Source: Phycisphaerae bacterium | GTDB lineage: Bacteria; Planctomycetota; Phycisphaerae; Sedimentisphaerales; Anaerobacaceae | DNA length: 46,172 nucleotides | Reading direction: 5' to 3' | Assembly (NCBI GenBank): GCA_012744475.1 | Contig: JAAYBV010000028.1 | Span: forward strand, 1 to 46,172 | The notes under the pieces: model-generated | What the model was told of the DNA's origin: nothing | The model's database searches: none | The model's input: the letters and a program-made list of their open reading frames with translations, nothing else | Position numbers and translations under genes: made by a program | Part shown: piece after piece, positions 31,972 through 40,548 of the stretch | Layout of the letters: each line of letters opens with the position of its first letter | Position numbering within the stretch: the stretch's first letter is position 1

Positions 31972-33414
31972 TTACAAACTCCAGCCGTCCCGGTAGTCCC
32001 GGTGCAGGTATCGGTTGACCGATTCGTCGTTGGTGATCTTCAGATTGGGACCGTCCCAATCGAGCGCCTTGCCCGTGCGTATGGCGATATTGCCCAGAAG
32101 CGCGGTCTCCGTCAGCAGACCGCTGTGGTTCACAGAATCCGAACCTGCCGGCGTCCCGCCTCGACACGCATCGATCCATTCACGGTACTGTCCCGGCGAA
32201 CGCCGCAGTACCCGAGGGGGCTTGCCGTAGGCCTTGCGCCGCGATTCGGGGATCAGCAGGTAGTCCATCATCGTGCCTTTGTCTCCCACGTAGATCGGCG
32301 ACATCAAGGGGCGTCCCGGCTCCAGGGCATCCGGCCGAGGCGGGTCATAGCCCTCATCATGCCAGATCAGCGTCAGCGGCGGCATCCCGTCGCGCGAGCC
32401 GAACGCATAGGTCACCCTGAAACGGCGCGGGTAGACCTCCGGGCCGGTCTCGGCGCACTCGGCCACGACGCGGGCCGGATGGCGGAGCTTGAGCGCCTTG
32501 AACACGGTCGAGAGGATGTGGCAGCCCATGTCCCCCAGCGGGCCGGTGCCGAAGTCCCACCAGTCCCGCCATCGCCAGGGATGGTAGGCCGGGTGATACG
32601 GGCGTGCCGGGGCCGGACCCAGCCAGCGATCCCAATCCAGTCCCTCGGGCACCGGCGGTTGGTCCGGGGGCCGATGGCCGCCCCACGCCGGCGGATCCCA
32701 GAAGCAGGGACCCCGATTGACGTGCACCTCGCGCACGGCGCCGATCGCGCCGTCGAGGATGATCTCCTGGGTCAAACGTGCCTCCTCGGACGCCTGTCCC
32801 TGGTTGCCCAGTTGGGTGGCCACCTTGGCCCGACGCGCCGCTTCGGTCACGGCCCGCGCCTCGTGAACCGTGTAAGCGAGCGGCTTTTCGCAGTACACGT
32901 GCTTGCCCTGCTTCAAGGCCGCCATGACGATCGCCGCGTGGGCGTGGTCCGGCGTGGCGACCATCACCGCATCCACGTCTTCCGTTTCCAGCAGTTCGCG
33001 GTAGTCCGAGTAGGCGGTGCAGCCTCGAAACGTGCTTTGCCCCCGCTGCTCGGCGTAGTGTCCGTTCGCCAGACGCCGGGCCGGCTCTCGCCCGCCCAGT
33101 TTCCGCTCCTTACCCTCCATCCAGTCCCAGGAGATGTACCCCGGCCCTTCGCGATTGACATCGCACACGGATGTGACCTGCACGTCCTCCATCTGCAAGA
33201 AGTTGAACAGGTTCACGTGGCCCTGGCCACCCAGCCCGATCAACCCCAGGCTGATCTTGTCACTCGCAGCCGTATGGCCCTGTCCCCCGAGGACGTGGCG
33301 GGGCACCACGGAAAACGCGACACCCGCCGCGACGCCCCCGAGTAGGGCGCGGCGCGAGACCTTGTGACTGCGGTTGTCGATGCGATTTCCGCTATGCTGT
33401 CTGTTTGTCTTCAT
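31972..33414 (-). CDS. Tat-exported Gfo/Idh/MocA family oxidoreductase
   Basis: The 480-aa product begins with a Tat signal (VSRRALLGGVAAGVAFSVVP). A Rossmann domain follows: LGLIGLGGQGHVNLFNFL is the NAD(P) loop, DVDAVMVATPDHAHA the second strand and GKHVYCEKPLAYTVHEARAV the family EKP motif. The C-terminal domain includes WRWRDWWDFGTGPLGDMGCH with the conserved Asp-x-x-x-His. Family members oxidise or reduce sugars with bound NAD(P); Tat-exported forms are numerous in planctomycetes. GGAG lies 10 bp before the ATG at 33414. Sugar substrate not predictable. Confidence 0.92.
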   Translation of the reverse strand: MKTNRQHSGNRIDNRSHKVSRRALLGGVAAGVAFSVVPRHVLGGQGHTAASDKISLGLIGLGGQGHVNLFNFLQMEDVQVTSVCDVNREGPGYISWDWMEGKERKLGGREPARRLANGHYAEQRGQSTFRGCTAYSDYRELLETEDVDAVMVATPDHAHAAIVMAALKQGKHVYCEKPLAYTVHEARAVTEAARRAKVATQLGNQGQASEEARLTQEIILDGAIGAVREVHVNRGPCFWDPPAWGGHRPPDQPPVPEGLDWDRWLGPAPARPYHPAYHPWRWRDWWDFGTGPLGDMGCHILSTVFKALKLRHPARVVAECAETGPEVYPRRFRVTYAFGSRDGMPPLTLIWHDEGYDPPRPDALEPGRPLMSPIYVGDKGTMMDYLLIPESRRKAYGKPPRVLRRSPGQYREWIDACRGGTPAGSDSVNHSGLLTETALLGNIAIRTGKALDWDGPNLKITNDESVNRYLHRDYRDGWSL

Positions 33415-33567
33415 GCCAAGATTCTCCGTAGTGCGCCATCCGGTCCTCGCCCAACGGACCACCGGCTGCATTCTACCAGAGATACACATACCCCGGCACG
33501 AGGCATCCATCAAGACGGTTTCCAGACCCGGCGGCAATTCCGGGTCTGTGAAAATATCCTGGCAGCC

Positions 33568-33719
33568 GTGTGGCAGCCTCAAAGCGTAGTGCAACGGAGC
33601 TTTGGGGATGGCGACTCTGGTTGGCAGGTGCGGTACGCACGGCCCTTGCGAAGACCACCACGCCTGCGCTCTTCGAGTCCATTCGGCTGCGCTCAGGACA
33701 GGCTCTGAGGCTGCCGCCC
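33568..33719. repeat. TGGCAGC-type palindromic element, copy B
   Basis: The ends are GTGTGGCAGCCTCA (33568-33581) and TGAGGCTGCCGCCC (33706-33719), and the interior has the GGGGATGGC motif shared with copy C. The interior also includes a GCTGCGCTCAGGACAGGC stretch of a type often seen in dispersed bacterial repeats. With two GGGGCGA palindromes it fills most of the 509-bp gene-free stretch 33415-33923; nothing else is seen there. Confidence 0.7.
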
Positions 33720-33816
33720 AGATACTTCAGTGGCTCGGAGGACCCACGCTCGAAAATCGGCACAGACACGCAATTCCAGGGGCCGCCTCGCGGAAAGAGC
33801 CCCGCGAGACGGGTCC

Positions 33817-33840
33817 GTAGGGGCGAATAGTCATTCGCCC
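33817..33840. repeat. GTAGGGGCGA palindrome, copy 4
   Basis: GGGCGAAT-agtc-ATTCGCCC: an 8-bp perfect stem following GTAG. It is a member of the dispersed GGGGCGA family. Confidence 0.7.
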
Positions 33841-33885
33841 TCTCGATGATGCCTTAAACGCACATCGCAAACGCCAGCCTCGCTC

Positions 33886-33915
33886 GTAGGGGCGACGCAT
33901 GCTTCGCCCCTGCGA
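33886..33915. repeat. GTAGGGGCGA palindrome, copy 5
   Basis: GGGGCGACGCATGCTTCGCCCC with GTA at the left and TGC at the right. It lies directly beyond the stop of the 33924 gene and could act as its transcript end. Confidence 0.75.
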
Positions 33916-33923
33916 GCGGGGTG

Positions 33924-34325
33924 CTACCTGATCCGCCTGAAAAGGTACTTCTGCACGGCGCCCTGTTCCGTGGGGGCGGATATCAGTTCCCAGCCCTGAT
34001 CACCGAAATAGTCCAGCACGACGAGTTCGAACGCGAGCTTCTCGCCCGGAGTATCCATCCTGATAGGGGCTGAATAGGGAATGCCCAACTCCTTGCAGAA
34101 TTCGTAAGGCTCGTCGCCGGAGACATAGTCCCTCCGCGCTTCGGTCACTCCCGCTCGTCCGCTGCTTCGTTGCCAGAGTCTGGCCTTCCCGTTCTGACCC
34201 AGGCCGGTCATGTAGACGGCGTACTCCCATCGGCGCAGCGCCCGTGGTGATCCCTGCTGGGCAAGCAGTACGGTTGCCACGACTGCGAGAAGCACGCCAA
34301 CTGCGAGCAAGTGGTTGCGTTTCAT
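33924..34325 (-). CDS. Small secreted or membrane-anchored protein, DUF4177-like
   Basis: The 133-aa product has an N-terminal hydrophobic signal (HLLAVGVLLAVVATVLLA) and a small domain that begins WEYAVYMTGL and ends DYFGDQGWELISAPTEQGAV before a basic KYLFRRIR. The 'WEY ... G.QGWELI' frame is that of DUF4177-type domains, whose function is unknown. AAGGAA lies 6 bp before the ATG at 34325. A pair of repeats lies beyond its 3' end. Confidence 0.75.
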   Translation of the reverse strand: MKRNHLLAVGVLLAVVATVLLAQQGSPRALRRWEYAVYMTGLGQNGKARLWQRSSGRAGVTEARRDYVSGDEPYEFCKELGIPYSAPIRMDTPGEKLAFELVVLDYFGDQGWELISAPTEQGAVQKYLFRRIR

Positions 34326-35234
34326 GTTCGTTCCTTTCGGCCTCTGGCGGTGCTCGCATACGCGCACCCGCCTGACGCTAACGACTATCGGCAATCTGCT
34401 GCCGGGAGTTGAGCGGGCAAACGCACCATCGTCAGCCAAGACCGCCACGTTCCGCCCGTCTCCGGCTTCGCCGGCCTCCAGATCCTCCGACCCAGAATCC
34501 TCGTCCGCCGCTTTCTGTAGATTGTGTGTGAACATGTGCCTGTAGCCGGTTGCCAACCTTCAGCCGTCTCTTATATTACCCAGGTTCACATCGGGGTCGA
34601 ACGATAGGTAGTCGTTGCGGCCTGCATTACCGACGCATCTCAACATCGAAGAAAACTGCACCGAATGCGTCTCAAAACGCCGCTGTGAATGTTGACCGGC
34701 AGGCAGCGCCCGCGTATGATTTACGCAGATGGCAGGCAAGGAGGCGGGCCATTCCAAAAGTGGCTCCAGGCAGGTTTCAGTTCCAGTGTGGGTGATGACA
34801 AGAGTGGTCGAACTCTGTCGACACGAAGCCGACAGAATCAGAGTTTCAAATCGTCACCAGGGACGGTGCCGCCCTAACCGGCGCAGCTCACGGATGAGCT
34901 TCTTCTTTCAAATCACGGACCGCCACCTGCCAAAGACCGTGACATCGAATCGAGATTGGTGGCTGGCCCTCCCGATAGCTCAAGAAGCCCCGAAGCGCGC
35001 CACCGTAGGGGCGAAGCATGCCTCGCCCCTGCGAGCACACTACAAGCCCCGCCGCTTGTCTTCATGCCATCCGCACCGGAACCTCTAATCCTCCCTTCTG
35101 GGCCTTTCACCTGTTGGATGCGTGAAAGAGGTCGTCATCGAGTGCGCAAAGGATGGCGCGTAGCGTTATCTTCCGATCAGTCTCGAGCCATAGACCGTGC
35201 GAATCGGCGTACGCCCCTCCTCGCACTGATGGAC
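34326..35234. other. 909-bp gene-free stretch between the patchwork and the subtilase/MBL island
   Basis: No frame here has a plausible start, ribosome-binding site and protein-like composition on either strand. The only structure seen is the GGGGCGA palindrome at 35005-35034 and its right flank (GAGCACAC...), which resembles the flank of the 94-bp repeat at 31831. The stretch may hold decayed genes. Confidence 0.5.
35005..35034. repeat. GTAGGGGCGA palindrome, copy 6
   Basis: GGGGCGAAGCATGCCTCGCCCC, palindromic apart from one pair, with GTA to the left and TGCGAGCACAC to the right. Member of the dispersed family. Confidence 0.75.
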
Positions 35235-36317
35235 TCATGCCAGGTCAATCGTAATGGCATTCTGGGCCGGGTCTCGGACGTCCAGCGTGTACCCGTAGTC
35301 TGCGGCCGGATACTCTGACTGCAGTCTCTCCGTGGACTGCGTCTGGTTGGTCACCACCAGCCGGATCTGCCGCCCTGCCGCCTGGGCGGCCTCGACGATC
35401 CAGATCAGCGTGGCGAGGTCGGGATTATCGTTGGTCCCGTCCGCAGAGGCCACGTACACGTTGGCCGTCACCTTCCTGAAGAAGGTCTTGGTCACGTTCC
35501 GGTCGCTCCCGTGGTGTGCCAGCTTGAGCACGTCGACGTGTAGCGACCCCTGGGCGTCCAGCAGACCCGCCATATCCAATCCGTCCAGCAGATGATCACT
35601 GCGTCCATCCCCCGTCAACAGCAGGCGCTTTCCGTCCGCCGTCGCGAGCACCATGATGCTGCTGAGGTTGGGGATGCTCCGGTCGGCGTTGGCCATCACA
35701 TAGGGATCCACATCCCCCTCATGCTCGGTGAGCCATGCTTCCCACTCGTCCTGGAGCGCCTTCAGGTTCGCTTTCGTCGGACCCACCACGTGCAGGGTCA
35801 GGTTGGCCGATTGCCAAGGGGCACCCGCGTCGTCCACCGTGATCAGCCCGTCCGGGGCACCCGGGTTGATCGGTACGCCGAGCGTCAGCGCCTTGAGCCG
35901 GAGCGAGTTCGCCTCGGCGATGCCGTTCACTGCGATCGCTGCCGATCCCATCGCCTGAGCTCGAACCCCGGTCATCATGTTCTGGAACCGGACCGAGAGG
36001 GTGCCACCCGGGTCCATTGCAGCGTTGAACGAGTTGTGCCAAAGCGCCTGCGGCAACGGCAGCCCGGCGGTGCCTGCCTGCAACTCGGCGAGGTAGTCCA
36101 CGAGTCCGATCACGTGGTCGTTGTCCGCGTGGCTGAGCATGACCAGATCGAGGTCGCGGCCCTTCTGCTTCACCTGCCTTAGCACCGAGTGGAGGTGGTG
36201 CGACCAGGTATGGGGTGGCCCCCCGTCGACCAACAGGAACCGGGGATCGGGCGCGGTGCCATACTCGAGGAGGAGGGCGTCGCCGAAGAATGCGTTGATT
36301 GCGTGTAGTCTAAACAT
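35235..36317 (-). CDS. ComEC-like metallo-beta-lactamase fold hydrolase
   Basis: The 360-aa product opens with a strand-rich N-terminus (LHAINAFFGDALLLEYG, FLLVDGGPPHTW) and the metal motif SHADNDH (His63, Asp65, Asp67, His68). Later it has LLLTGDGRSDHLLDGL and VLKLAHHGSDRNVT, which are the third and fourth metal motifs in the form typical of ComEC/Rec2-type MBL domains. No signal peptide or membrane segment is visible, so it should be cytoplasmic, unlike ComEC itself. Substrates of stand-alone members are unknown; nuclease or phosphodiesterase activity is plausible. It starts 10 bp after the subtilase stop and is surely in one operon with it. Confidence 0.87.
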   Translation of the reverse strand: MFRLHAINAFFGDALLLEYGTAPDPRFLLVDGGPPHTWSHHLHSVLRQVKQKGRDLDLVMLSHADNDHVIGLVDYLAELQAGTAGLPLPQALWHNSFNAAMDPGGTLSVRFQNMMTGVRAQAMGSAAIAVNGIAEANSLRLKALTLGVPINPGAPDGLITVDDAGAPWQSANLTLHVVGPTKANLKALQDEWEAWLTEHEGDVDPYVMANADRSIPNLSSIMVLATADGKRLLLTGDGRSDHLLDGLDMAGLLDAQGSLHVDVLKLAHHGSDRNVTKTFFRKVTANVYVASADGTNDNPDLATLIWIVEAAQAAGRQIRLVVTNQTQSTERLQSEYPAADYGYTLDVRDPAQNAITIDLA

Positions 36318-36327
36318 GGGAACCTCC

Positions 36328-38568
36328 CTATCTGCGCTGGAATGATGTAATTGCGCCTGTGACTACCAGCGCATAGTCCTGGGGGCCAAGCAAGTTGTGG
36401 GCGACGATCTGGATCAGGTAGCGCCCGGCGGGCGCGTTGGGAATGCGGAGGATCTCGACGTTGTTGGTGGCATCCGGCTGGTGAAGTCCCTGCGGTACGT
36501 CCATGTTGCCGAACAGTTTCGGACCGGCCGGGGTCTCCACGATCATGTTGAGGTTGTTTTGTGTGCCGTTTGCAGGGAGGTCTGTGAACGCCAGGCAGAG
36601 GCGCAGGTCTGACTCGGCCGCCGTGTCCAGGTTGTACCGGTGGAACTCGCCCGTGACCTTGAAGTGCTCTGCTGGCACCTGCCAGTTGTCCACGAACTCG
36701 AGTCTGATCGGGTTGCCGCCCGGCAACGAAGTCGGCAGATGCACAACCCCGAAGCCCTGGTGGTAGTTGGGCACTTTGGCGAAATCCGCCACCGCGTCGA
36801 ATCCCGTCAGCCGACGCGTCCCGTTGATCAGCGTGGCCTTCACCAACGCCGCACTGGGCTGTTGGCCCCGCGTCCGGAAGTACTGCCGAACCAGGGCCGC
36901 GCATCCCGAGACCAGAGGGGCCGCCATGCTGGTGCCTCCCATCAGCGCGTACTGGTGCCGGCCCGCCGGGTCGGGTCCCCAGAAGTTGCGCAGCGGGGCC
37001 ACGGCAGAACGGCAGGACAGGATGTCTGTGCCGGGGGCCACCACATCGGGCTTGATCCGCCGGTCGTCACACGGGCCTCGGCTGCTGAAACCGGCGATCC
37101 GTTCAGGTTCCCCGGAGACGACCTCATCCCGCATCGGGGGATCGCCAAAGTCGCCCGGCCAGGCCGCCCCGTGGGTCAATTGGCTGTAGCCACCAGCCGT
37201 CCGACGGCTCCGGCTGGCGCCAACCGTCAGGGCGTTTTTGCAGGTCGCTGGCGAGCCAACGCTCAGCCAGTCCACATAGCCTGGCGCAGAGCCACGCGCG
37301 CCCAGCGGCGGGTCGGCCGCAGTGCCCTCGTTGCCGGCAGAGATCACGATCAGCATGTCCTTGTGGGTGTGGACGAATTCGTCCACCTCGCGGGAACTGA
37401 CCCGGTACCGTGATCCGGTCGCAGCCCCCCAGCTATTGTTGTGCACCCGGACACCAAGCAGGTACGGCGGCTCGAAGAGGTCAGCCAGGTGGAAGGGCAA
37501 GCCACCGAGCTGGTCGCGAGCGTCGAGCAGCGACTGCACCACGAGCTGGGCCGCCGGCGCGATCCCCCGGACAACCCCGCCAGACGCACTCCCATTGCCG
37601 GCGATCGAGCCGGCCACATGGGTGCCGTGCCCATTGGGATCAGAAGGGTCGTTTGGACGGCCCAAGGCGTCCACCCGATGGAGACGGCCTGCGAAGTCGG
37701 GATGCGTAGTGTCGATGCCTGTGTCGGCCACGCCGACCAGTTCCCCGGCGGCGTCGAGCCCGATGCCGCCGCCGAGATTGGGGTCGTCAATGCCCAGTTC
37801 ATGGCGGGCTAAGTCATTGTGCAGTGTCGGCGGCACCCAGAGCTCAACTGCCGCAACCCAGTCACGGCGGGAGCTCAAGTCGGCCACCGTTTTCGATCCG
37901 GCCGGCGCCAGGAGCCGGACCTTGTTGCGAGCCTCGGCGACGACCGGCACCCGCTGGCTGTCGAGCCATGCAACAACGTCTGCACGCACGCCGTCGTCCA
38001 CCAAGAGGATATCCCAGGTCTCCATCTCAGGCGCCCCGGGAGGAGCCTTGGCGGTCTCCGTGACTTCCTCTTCGATCTCCCCCTCGGCCGAGGCCGGCTC
38101 GACGCCTTCCACGAAGGGGAGCATCTCCACTTGGGGCACCTGGGCGTGCGGCAGGAGCACCAGCAGCGCCTGGTTGGCGTGTGCGGACAGGATGCGTGCC
38201 CCCAGTCCCTCGAGTGCCTTCCGCCAGGACTCGAGGAGCGGTCCACGGAGGAGCACCCGGAATTGAACCGGCAGGCCGGGGTCGGCGGGCTGCCTCCGAG
38301 CGACCGCTGCAGCGCGTCGCGCGTGCGCGACGCGTCGTGCATCGTCGGCGAGCGCGCCCATGGGCGCGGCGCGGCGCCGGAGCCGCTCCTCCCGCGGCTG
38401 GTCGAGCATCTGGATTACCAGCCCTGCGTCGCGGAGTCTGGCGAGCCCCGCGTCGTCCACTTCGCCTACGACGAACCCTCCTGCGGATTCGCCGCCGCGG
38501 ATCACCTGGTTAGCGAGGGCGGCCTCGTGTTCGTGGAGTGTGTGAGCCAGAATGCGGTGGGTACCCAT
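36328..38568 (-). CDS. Subtilisin-like (S8) serine protease without signal peptide
   Basis: The 746-aa product has a complete S8 catalytic domain (about 265-600): Asp282 in VADTGIDTTHPDF, His314 in GHGTHVAGSIAG, the oxyanion Asn in ISAGNEG and Ser547 in GGTSMAAPLVSG. The N-terminal 260 residues look like two or three small alpha/beta modules (FRVLLRGPLLESWRKALEGL; WDILLVDDGVRADVVAWLDS) that recall inhibitor I9 prodomains. The C-terminal 150 residues are a beta domain like those after PPC/P domains. No signal peptide is present and the start is firm (AAGGAGG 6 bp before the ATG), so the enzyme should act in the cytoplasm. It forms an operon with the MBL gene. Confidence 0.9.
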   Translation of the reverse strand: MGTHRILAHTLHEHEAALANQVIRGGESAGGFVVGEVDDAGLARLRDAGLVIQMLDQPREERLRRRAAPMGALADDARRVAHARRAAAVARRQPADPGLPVQFRVLLRGPLLESWRKALEGLGARILSAHANQALLVLLPHAQVPQVEMLPFVEGVEPASAEGEIEEEVTETAKAPPGAPEMETWDILLVDDGVRADVVAWLDSQRVPVVAEARNKVRLLAPAGSKTVADLSSRRDWVAAVELWVPPTLHNDLARHELGIDDPNLGGGIGLDAAGELVGVADTGIDTTHPDFAGRLHRVDALGRPNDPSDPNGHGTHVAGSIAGNGSASGGVVRGIAPAAQLVVQSLLDARDQLGGLPFHLADLFEPPYLLGVRVHNNSWGAATGSRYRVSSREVDEFVHTHKDMLIVISAGNEGTAADPPLGARGSAPGYVDWLSVGSPATCKNALTVGASRSRRTAGGYSQLTHGAAWPGDFGDPPMRDEVVSGEPERIAGFSSRGPCDDRRIKPDVVAPGTDILSCRSAVAPLRNFWGPDPAGRHQYALMGGTSMAAPLVSGCAALVRQYFRTRGQQPSAALVKATLINGTRRLTGFDAVADFAKVPNYHQGFGVVHLPTSLPGGNPIRLEFVDNWQVPAEHFKVTGEFHRYNLDTAAESDLRLCLAFTDLPANGTQNNLNMIVETPAGPKLFGNMDVPQGLHQPDATNNVEILRIPNAPAGRYLIQIVAHNLLGPQDYALVVTGAITSFQRR

Positions 38569-38938
38569 AGATGCCTCCTTGGAGGGTTTCCTCCATTGCG
38601 ACAGTCTCCGTCCACTTCTGTAAACGGGGCGTTGTATGGTCATGCAGAACGCCGCCGCGGAGCCTGCTTTTGGCGAGCAGAAGCCGGCGTCCTGCCACAG
38701 CGATTGCGAGCAACACACAGCCTGCCACGGATCGCCCGCACAGCCTGGCTATGACTGCGCTCCGCCCTCGTCGGCTGCAGGGGCAGTGGTTCGTGTTGAG
38801 TGGCAGGTCCCTCCAGTCATAGAGGCTACACCTACACATTTCGCGTTCGTATAGAGACCCGTTGGATTCTGTACTCTTTCCTCCCTGTACCATTCGCTCC
38901 TCCGCGAGCTGTCCGACTCCTGCATCTATTGTGCTCAT
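38510..38938 (-). CDS. Doubtful small open frame overlapping the subtilase start
   Basis: A 142-codon frame starts at an ATG (38938) with GAGAGG 6 bp upstream and overlaps the first 59 bp of the subtilase gene. The product has a Cys-rich patch (MCRCSLYDWRDLPLNTNHCP) and a short hydrophobic stretch (SVAGCVLLAIAVAG), then a low-complexity end. I recognise no family. It could be a short upstream partner of the subtilase or chance; the long overlap and odd composition argue for chance. Confidence 0.25.
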   Translation of the reverse strand: MSTIDAGVGQLAEERMVQGGKSTESNGSLYEREMCRCSLYDWRDLPLNTNHCPCSRRGRSAVIARLCGRSVAGCVLLAIAVAGRRLLLAKSRLRGGVLHDHTTPRLQKWTETVAMEETLQGGIYGYPPHSGSHTPRTRGRPR

Positions 38939-39145
38939 CTGGACCTCTCCACGTCCACAAAGCGCACAGCGGATTCCAAGTGATTCATCGCAGGTCGGTC
39001 TACGGTGTCTTCCCGAGAGCATTATGCCAGAGACCAGACACCGGGCCAAGGAGAAAGTGGCGGTGGGACAGTAGGGGGGGCGTATGAGCGTCGGAGCATT
39101 GTTCCAACGGGGTTCCGGTCAGAACGCATCTACCCATCTACGCTT

Positions 39146-39235
39146 CTACAAGCGGCGGCCGAGGGCGTCGAACATGGCGAGGAGGTTTTGGGTGGGGGTG
39201 TTGCACTGGATGTTGTGGGTGGTGTTGAAGAGGCG
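39146..39235 (-). pseudogene. Remnant of a URO-D-family gene (last 30 codons)
   Basis: The minus strand reads RLFNTTHNIQCNTPTQNLLA, then MFDALGRRL and a stop. This matches the C-terminus of the intact URO-D-family gene at 40549 (FNTIHNIQCNTPTQNLLAMF). The match continues past the stop into the 3' flank (CGCATCTACCC... near 39125 and 40529) but stops upstream of the Arg-Leu-Phe. The rest of 38939-39366 holds no gene I can support. Confidence 0.8.
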
Positions 39236-39366
39236 ACGGGGTTGACGATGTCGTAGCAGGCGAAGGAAACAAGGGGGAACTGCTTTGCCGAGACGCCGGG
39301 CGACGGTGGTCCGTTCCGGAGAAGCTCTCCCGGCGGGCCGGGCGGATTCGCTACGGAGGCAGACGG

Positions 39367-39813
39367 CTATCGGCCGTCTGTCCCTTCAGCTTCGGGTGTC
39401 TGACCCGCGCAGGCCTTGCGGATCTCGTCGATGAAGTCGCGAAAGTGACTCAATTTGGTCGTCGCGAGACGGTAGATGATCTGAGGCTCGATCTGTTCAT
39501 ATCGATGGACAATGAAGTTGCGAAAGCGCACCATCTCGGCGTAACGCTCGGCGTCTTTCAATACCCCGATTTCCTGTAGCCGACGGAGATTCTGTCCGGC
39601 GGTATCGGCCGGGGATAGACGTCTGGCAGCCAGAATCCGCTCCGCGACGTCGATCATACTCTCGATGGCAAGCTGCAGGGCACGTTCCACGGCCCGTCGA
39701 AGCATGGAGTTGTGGGCGAACTCGCCCTGGGTCCCCAGAGGCCAACTCTCCAGGTCGGCCAGGGTCTGTTCGAGGAAACGGAGCTTGCTCTCGACGACAC
39801 CGTTGATGGGCAT
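39367..39813 (-). CDS. hepT: HEPN-domain toxin, HepT family (DUF86)
   Basis: The 148-aa product is a helical HEPN protein. The active motif R-x4-H is seen as RNFIVH (Arg98 to His103), followed by RY, giving the HepT signature RNFIVHRY. AVERALQLAIESMIDVAERI is the typical central helix. HepT toxins are RNases, and the partner MntA neutralises them by AMP transfer to a Tyr near this motif; Tyr105 is in place. The ATG overlaps the stop of the MNT gene by one base (TGATG), so the two are translationally coupled. Confidence 0.92.
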   Translation of the reverse strand: MPINGVVESKLRFLEQTLADLESWPLGTQGEFAHNSMLRRAVERALQLAIESMIDVAERILAARRLSPADTAGQNLRRLQEIGVLKDAERYAEMVRFRNFIVHRYEQIEPQIIYRLATTKLSHFRDFIDEIRKACAGQTPEAEGTDGR

Positions 39814-40256
39814 CAGTACCCCCTGTAGGCGAGTTGCCGGGCGCGGAACGCCATGAGGTCTTCGTACTCGGCACAAGTTCGGGTGAAAAAGTCAGCGAAA
39901 TTCTCCTGCCGACCGGGTCGCACGAAGAGCACGCGTCCTTTCAACGCCTCATGCCGAAGTACAGGCCCCGCCGTATTGAGCACCGTCAGATCGCAGGGGA
40001 CATCGAACGTTTCTTCCACCCTGCCCACGATTTCCACAAAGCGGGCGAAGTCCTTCGCGTCGGCGTCTGCCAACGACACGGCGACGTCCAGATCAGATCC
40101 GGCGTGCGCGACGCCGTCCCGAGCCGAGCCAAAGACCATTGCATAATCGATGAACGGGACGTCGCGAAGAACGGCTGCCAGATGCTGCAGATCGATTGGC
40201 TTGGACCCGGACGCCGCTGCAATCGCCATTCGCTCTTTGTCCGATTCGGCTTTCAT
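39813..40256 (-). CDS. mntA: Minimal nucleotidyltransferase antitoxin, MntA family
   Basis: The 147-aa product has the nucleotidyltransferase signature: MVFGSARDGVAHAGSDLDVA with Gly43-Ser44 and Asp55-x-Asp57, then a third acidic strand, VPCDLTVLN. It is the antitoxin of the HEPN/MNT pair and acts by AMPylating HepT. The ATG at 40256 has GGAG 8 bp upstream; the longer in-frame reading would run through an inverted-repeat element. The gene order MNT then HEPN and the one-base overlap are typical. Confidence 0.92.
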   Translation of the reverse strand: MKAESDKERMAIAAASGSKPIDLQHLAAVLRDVPFIDYAMVFGSARDGVAHAGSDLDVAVSLADADAKDFARFVEIVGRVEETFDVPCDLTVLNTAGPVLRHEALKGRVLFVRPGRQENFADFFTRTCAEYEDLMAFRARQLAYRGY

Positions 40257-40379
40257 GCCGCCGTCTCCACGATCTCGATGCTCGTGCCATATATCCCAGT
40301 CAGGCACAGAACCACTTGGACTATAGGCGGTCCGTACCAGCATGTCAAGCGATCGACCGATCGCCGGGGGACATGCGAC

Positions 40380-40511
40380 GGGTGGCAGCCTCAAGCCCGC
40401 AGGGCTTGGGGATGGTTCTGGATACTGTCGGCCGCCTGGAAGCGATGTGACAGCCCAATCGACCATCCCTCCCGATGTAGATCGGGATTGGCGCGTTTGA
40501 GGCTGCCACCC
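40380..40511. repeat. TGGCAGC-type palindromic element, copy C
   Basis: It is bounded by a perfect 15-bp inverted repeat GGGTGGCAGCCTCAA (40380-40394) and its complement (40497-40511). An inner perfect 8-bp repeat, GGGATGGT (40409-40416) and ACCATCCC (40462-40469), gives the same nested layout as copy A. It lies in the gap between the MNT gene and the 3' end of the URO-D gene. Confidence 0.82.
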
Positions 40512-40548
40512 GGGATTCGCGCATTCACGCATCTACCCGTCTACTCAT

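Noticed and set aside
31858-33345. 495-codon plus-strand frame opposite the oxidoreductase
   Set aside because: Shadow of the Gfo/Idh/MocA gene; no family motif, no ribosome-binding site.
31171-35034. Possible CRISPR array from the recurring palindromes
   Set aside because: Copies are irregularly spaced (tens to thousands of bases), no unique spacers of constant length, no cas genes.
34729-35088. 119-codon plus-strand frame in the gene-free stretch
   Set aside because: Poor start context, low-complexity basic product that runs through the GGGGCGA palindrome; no support.
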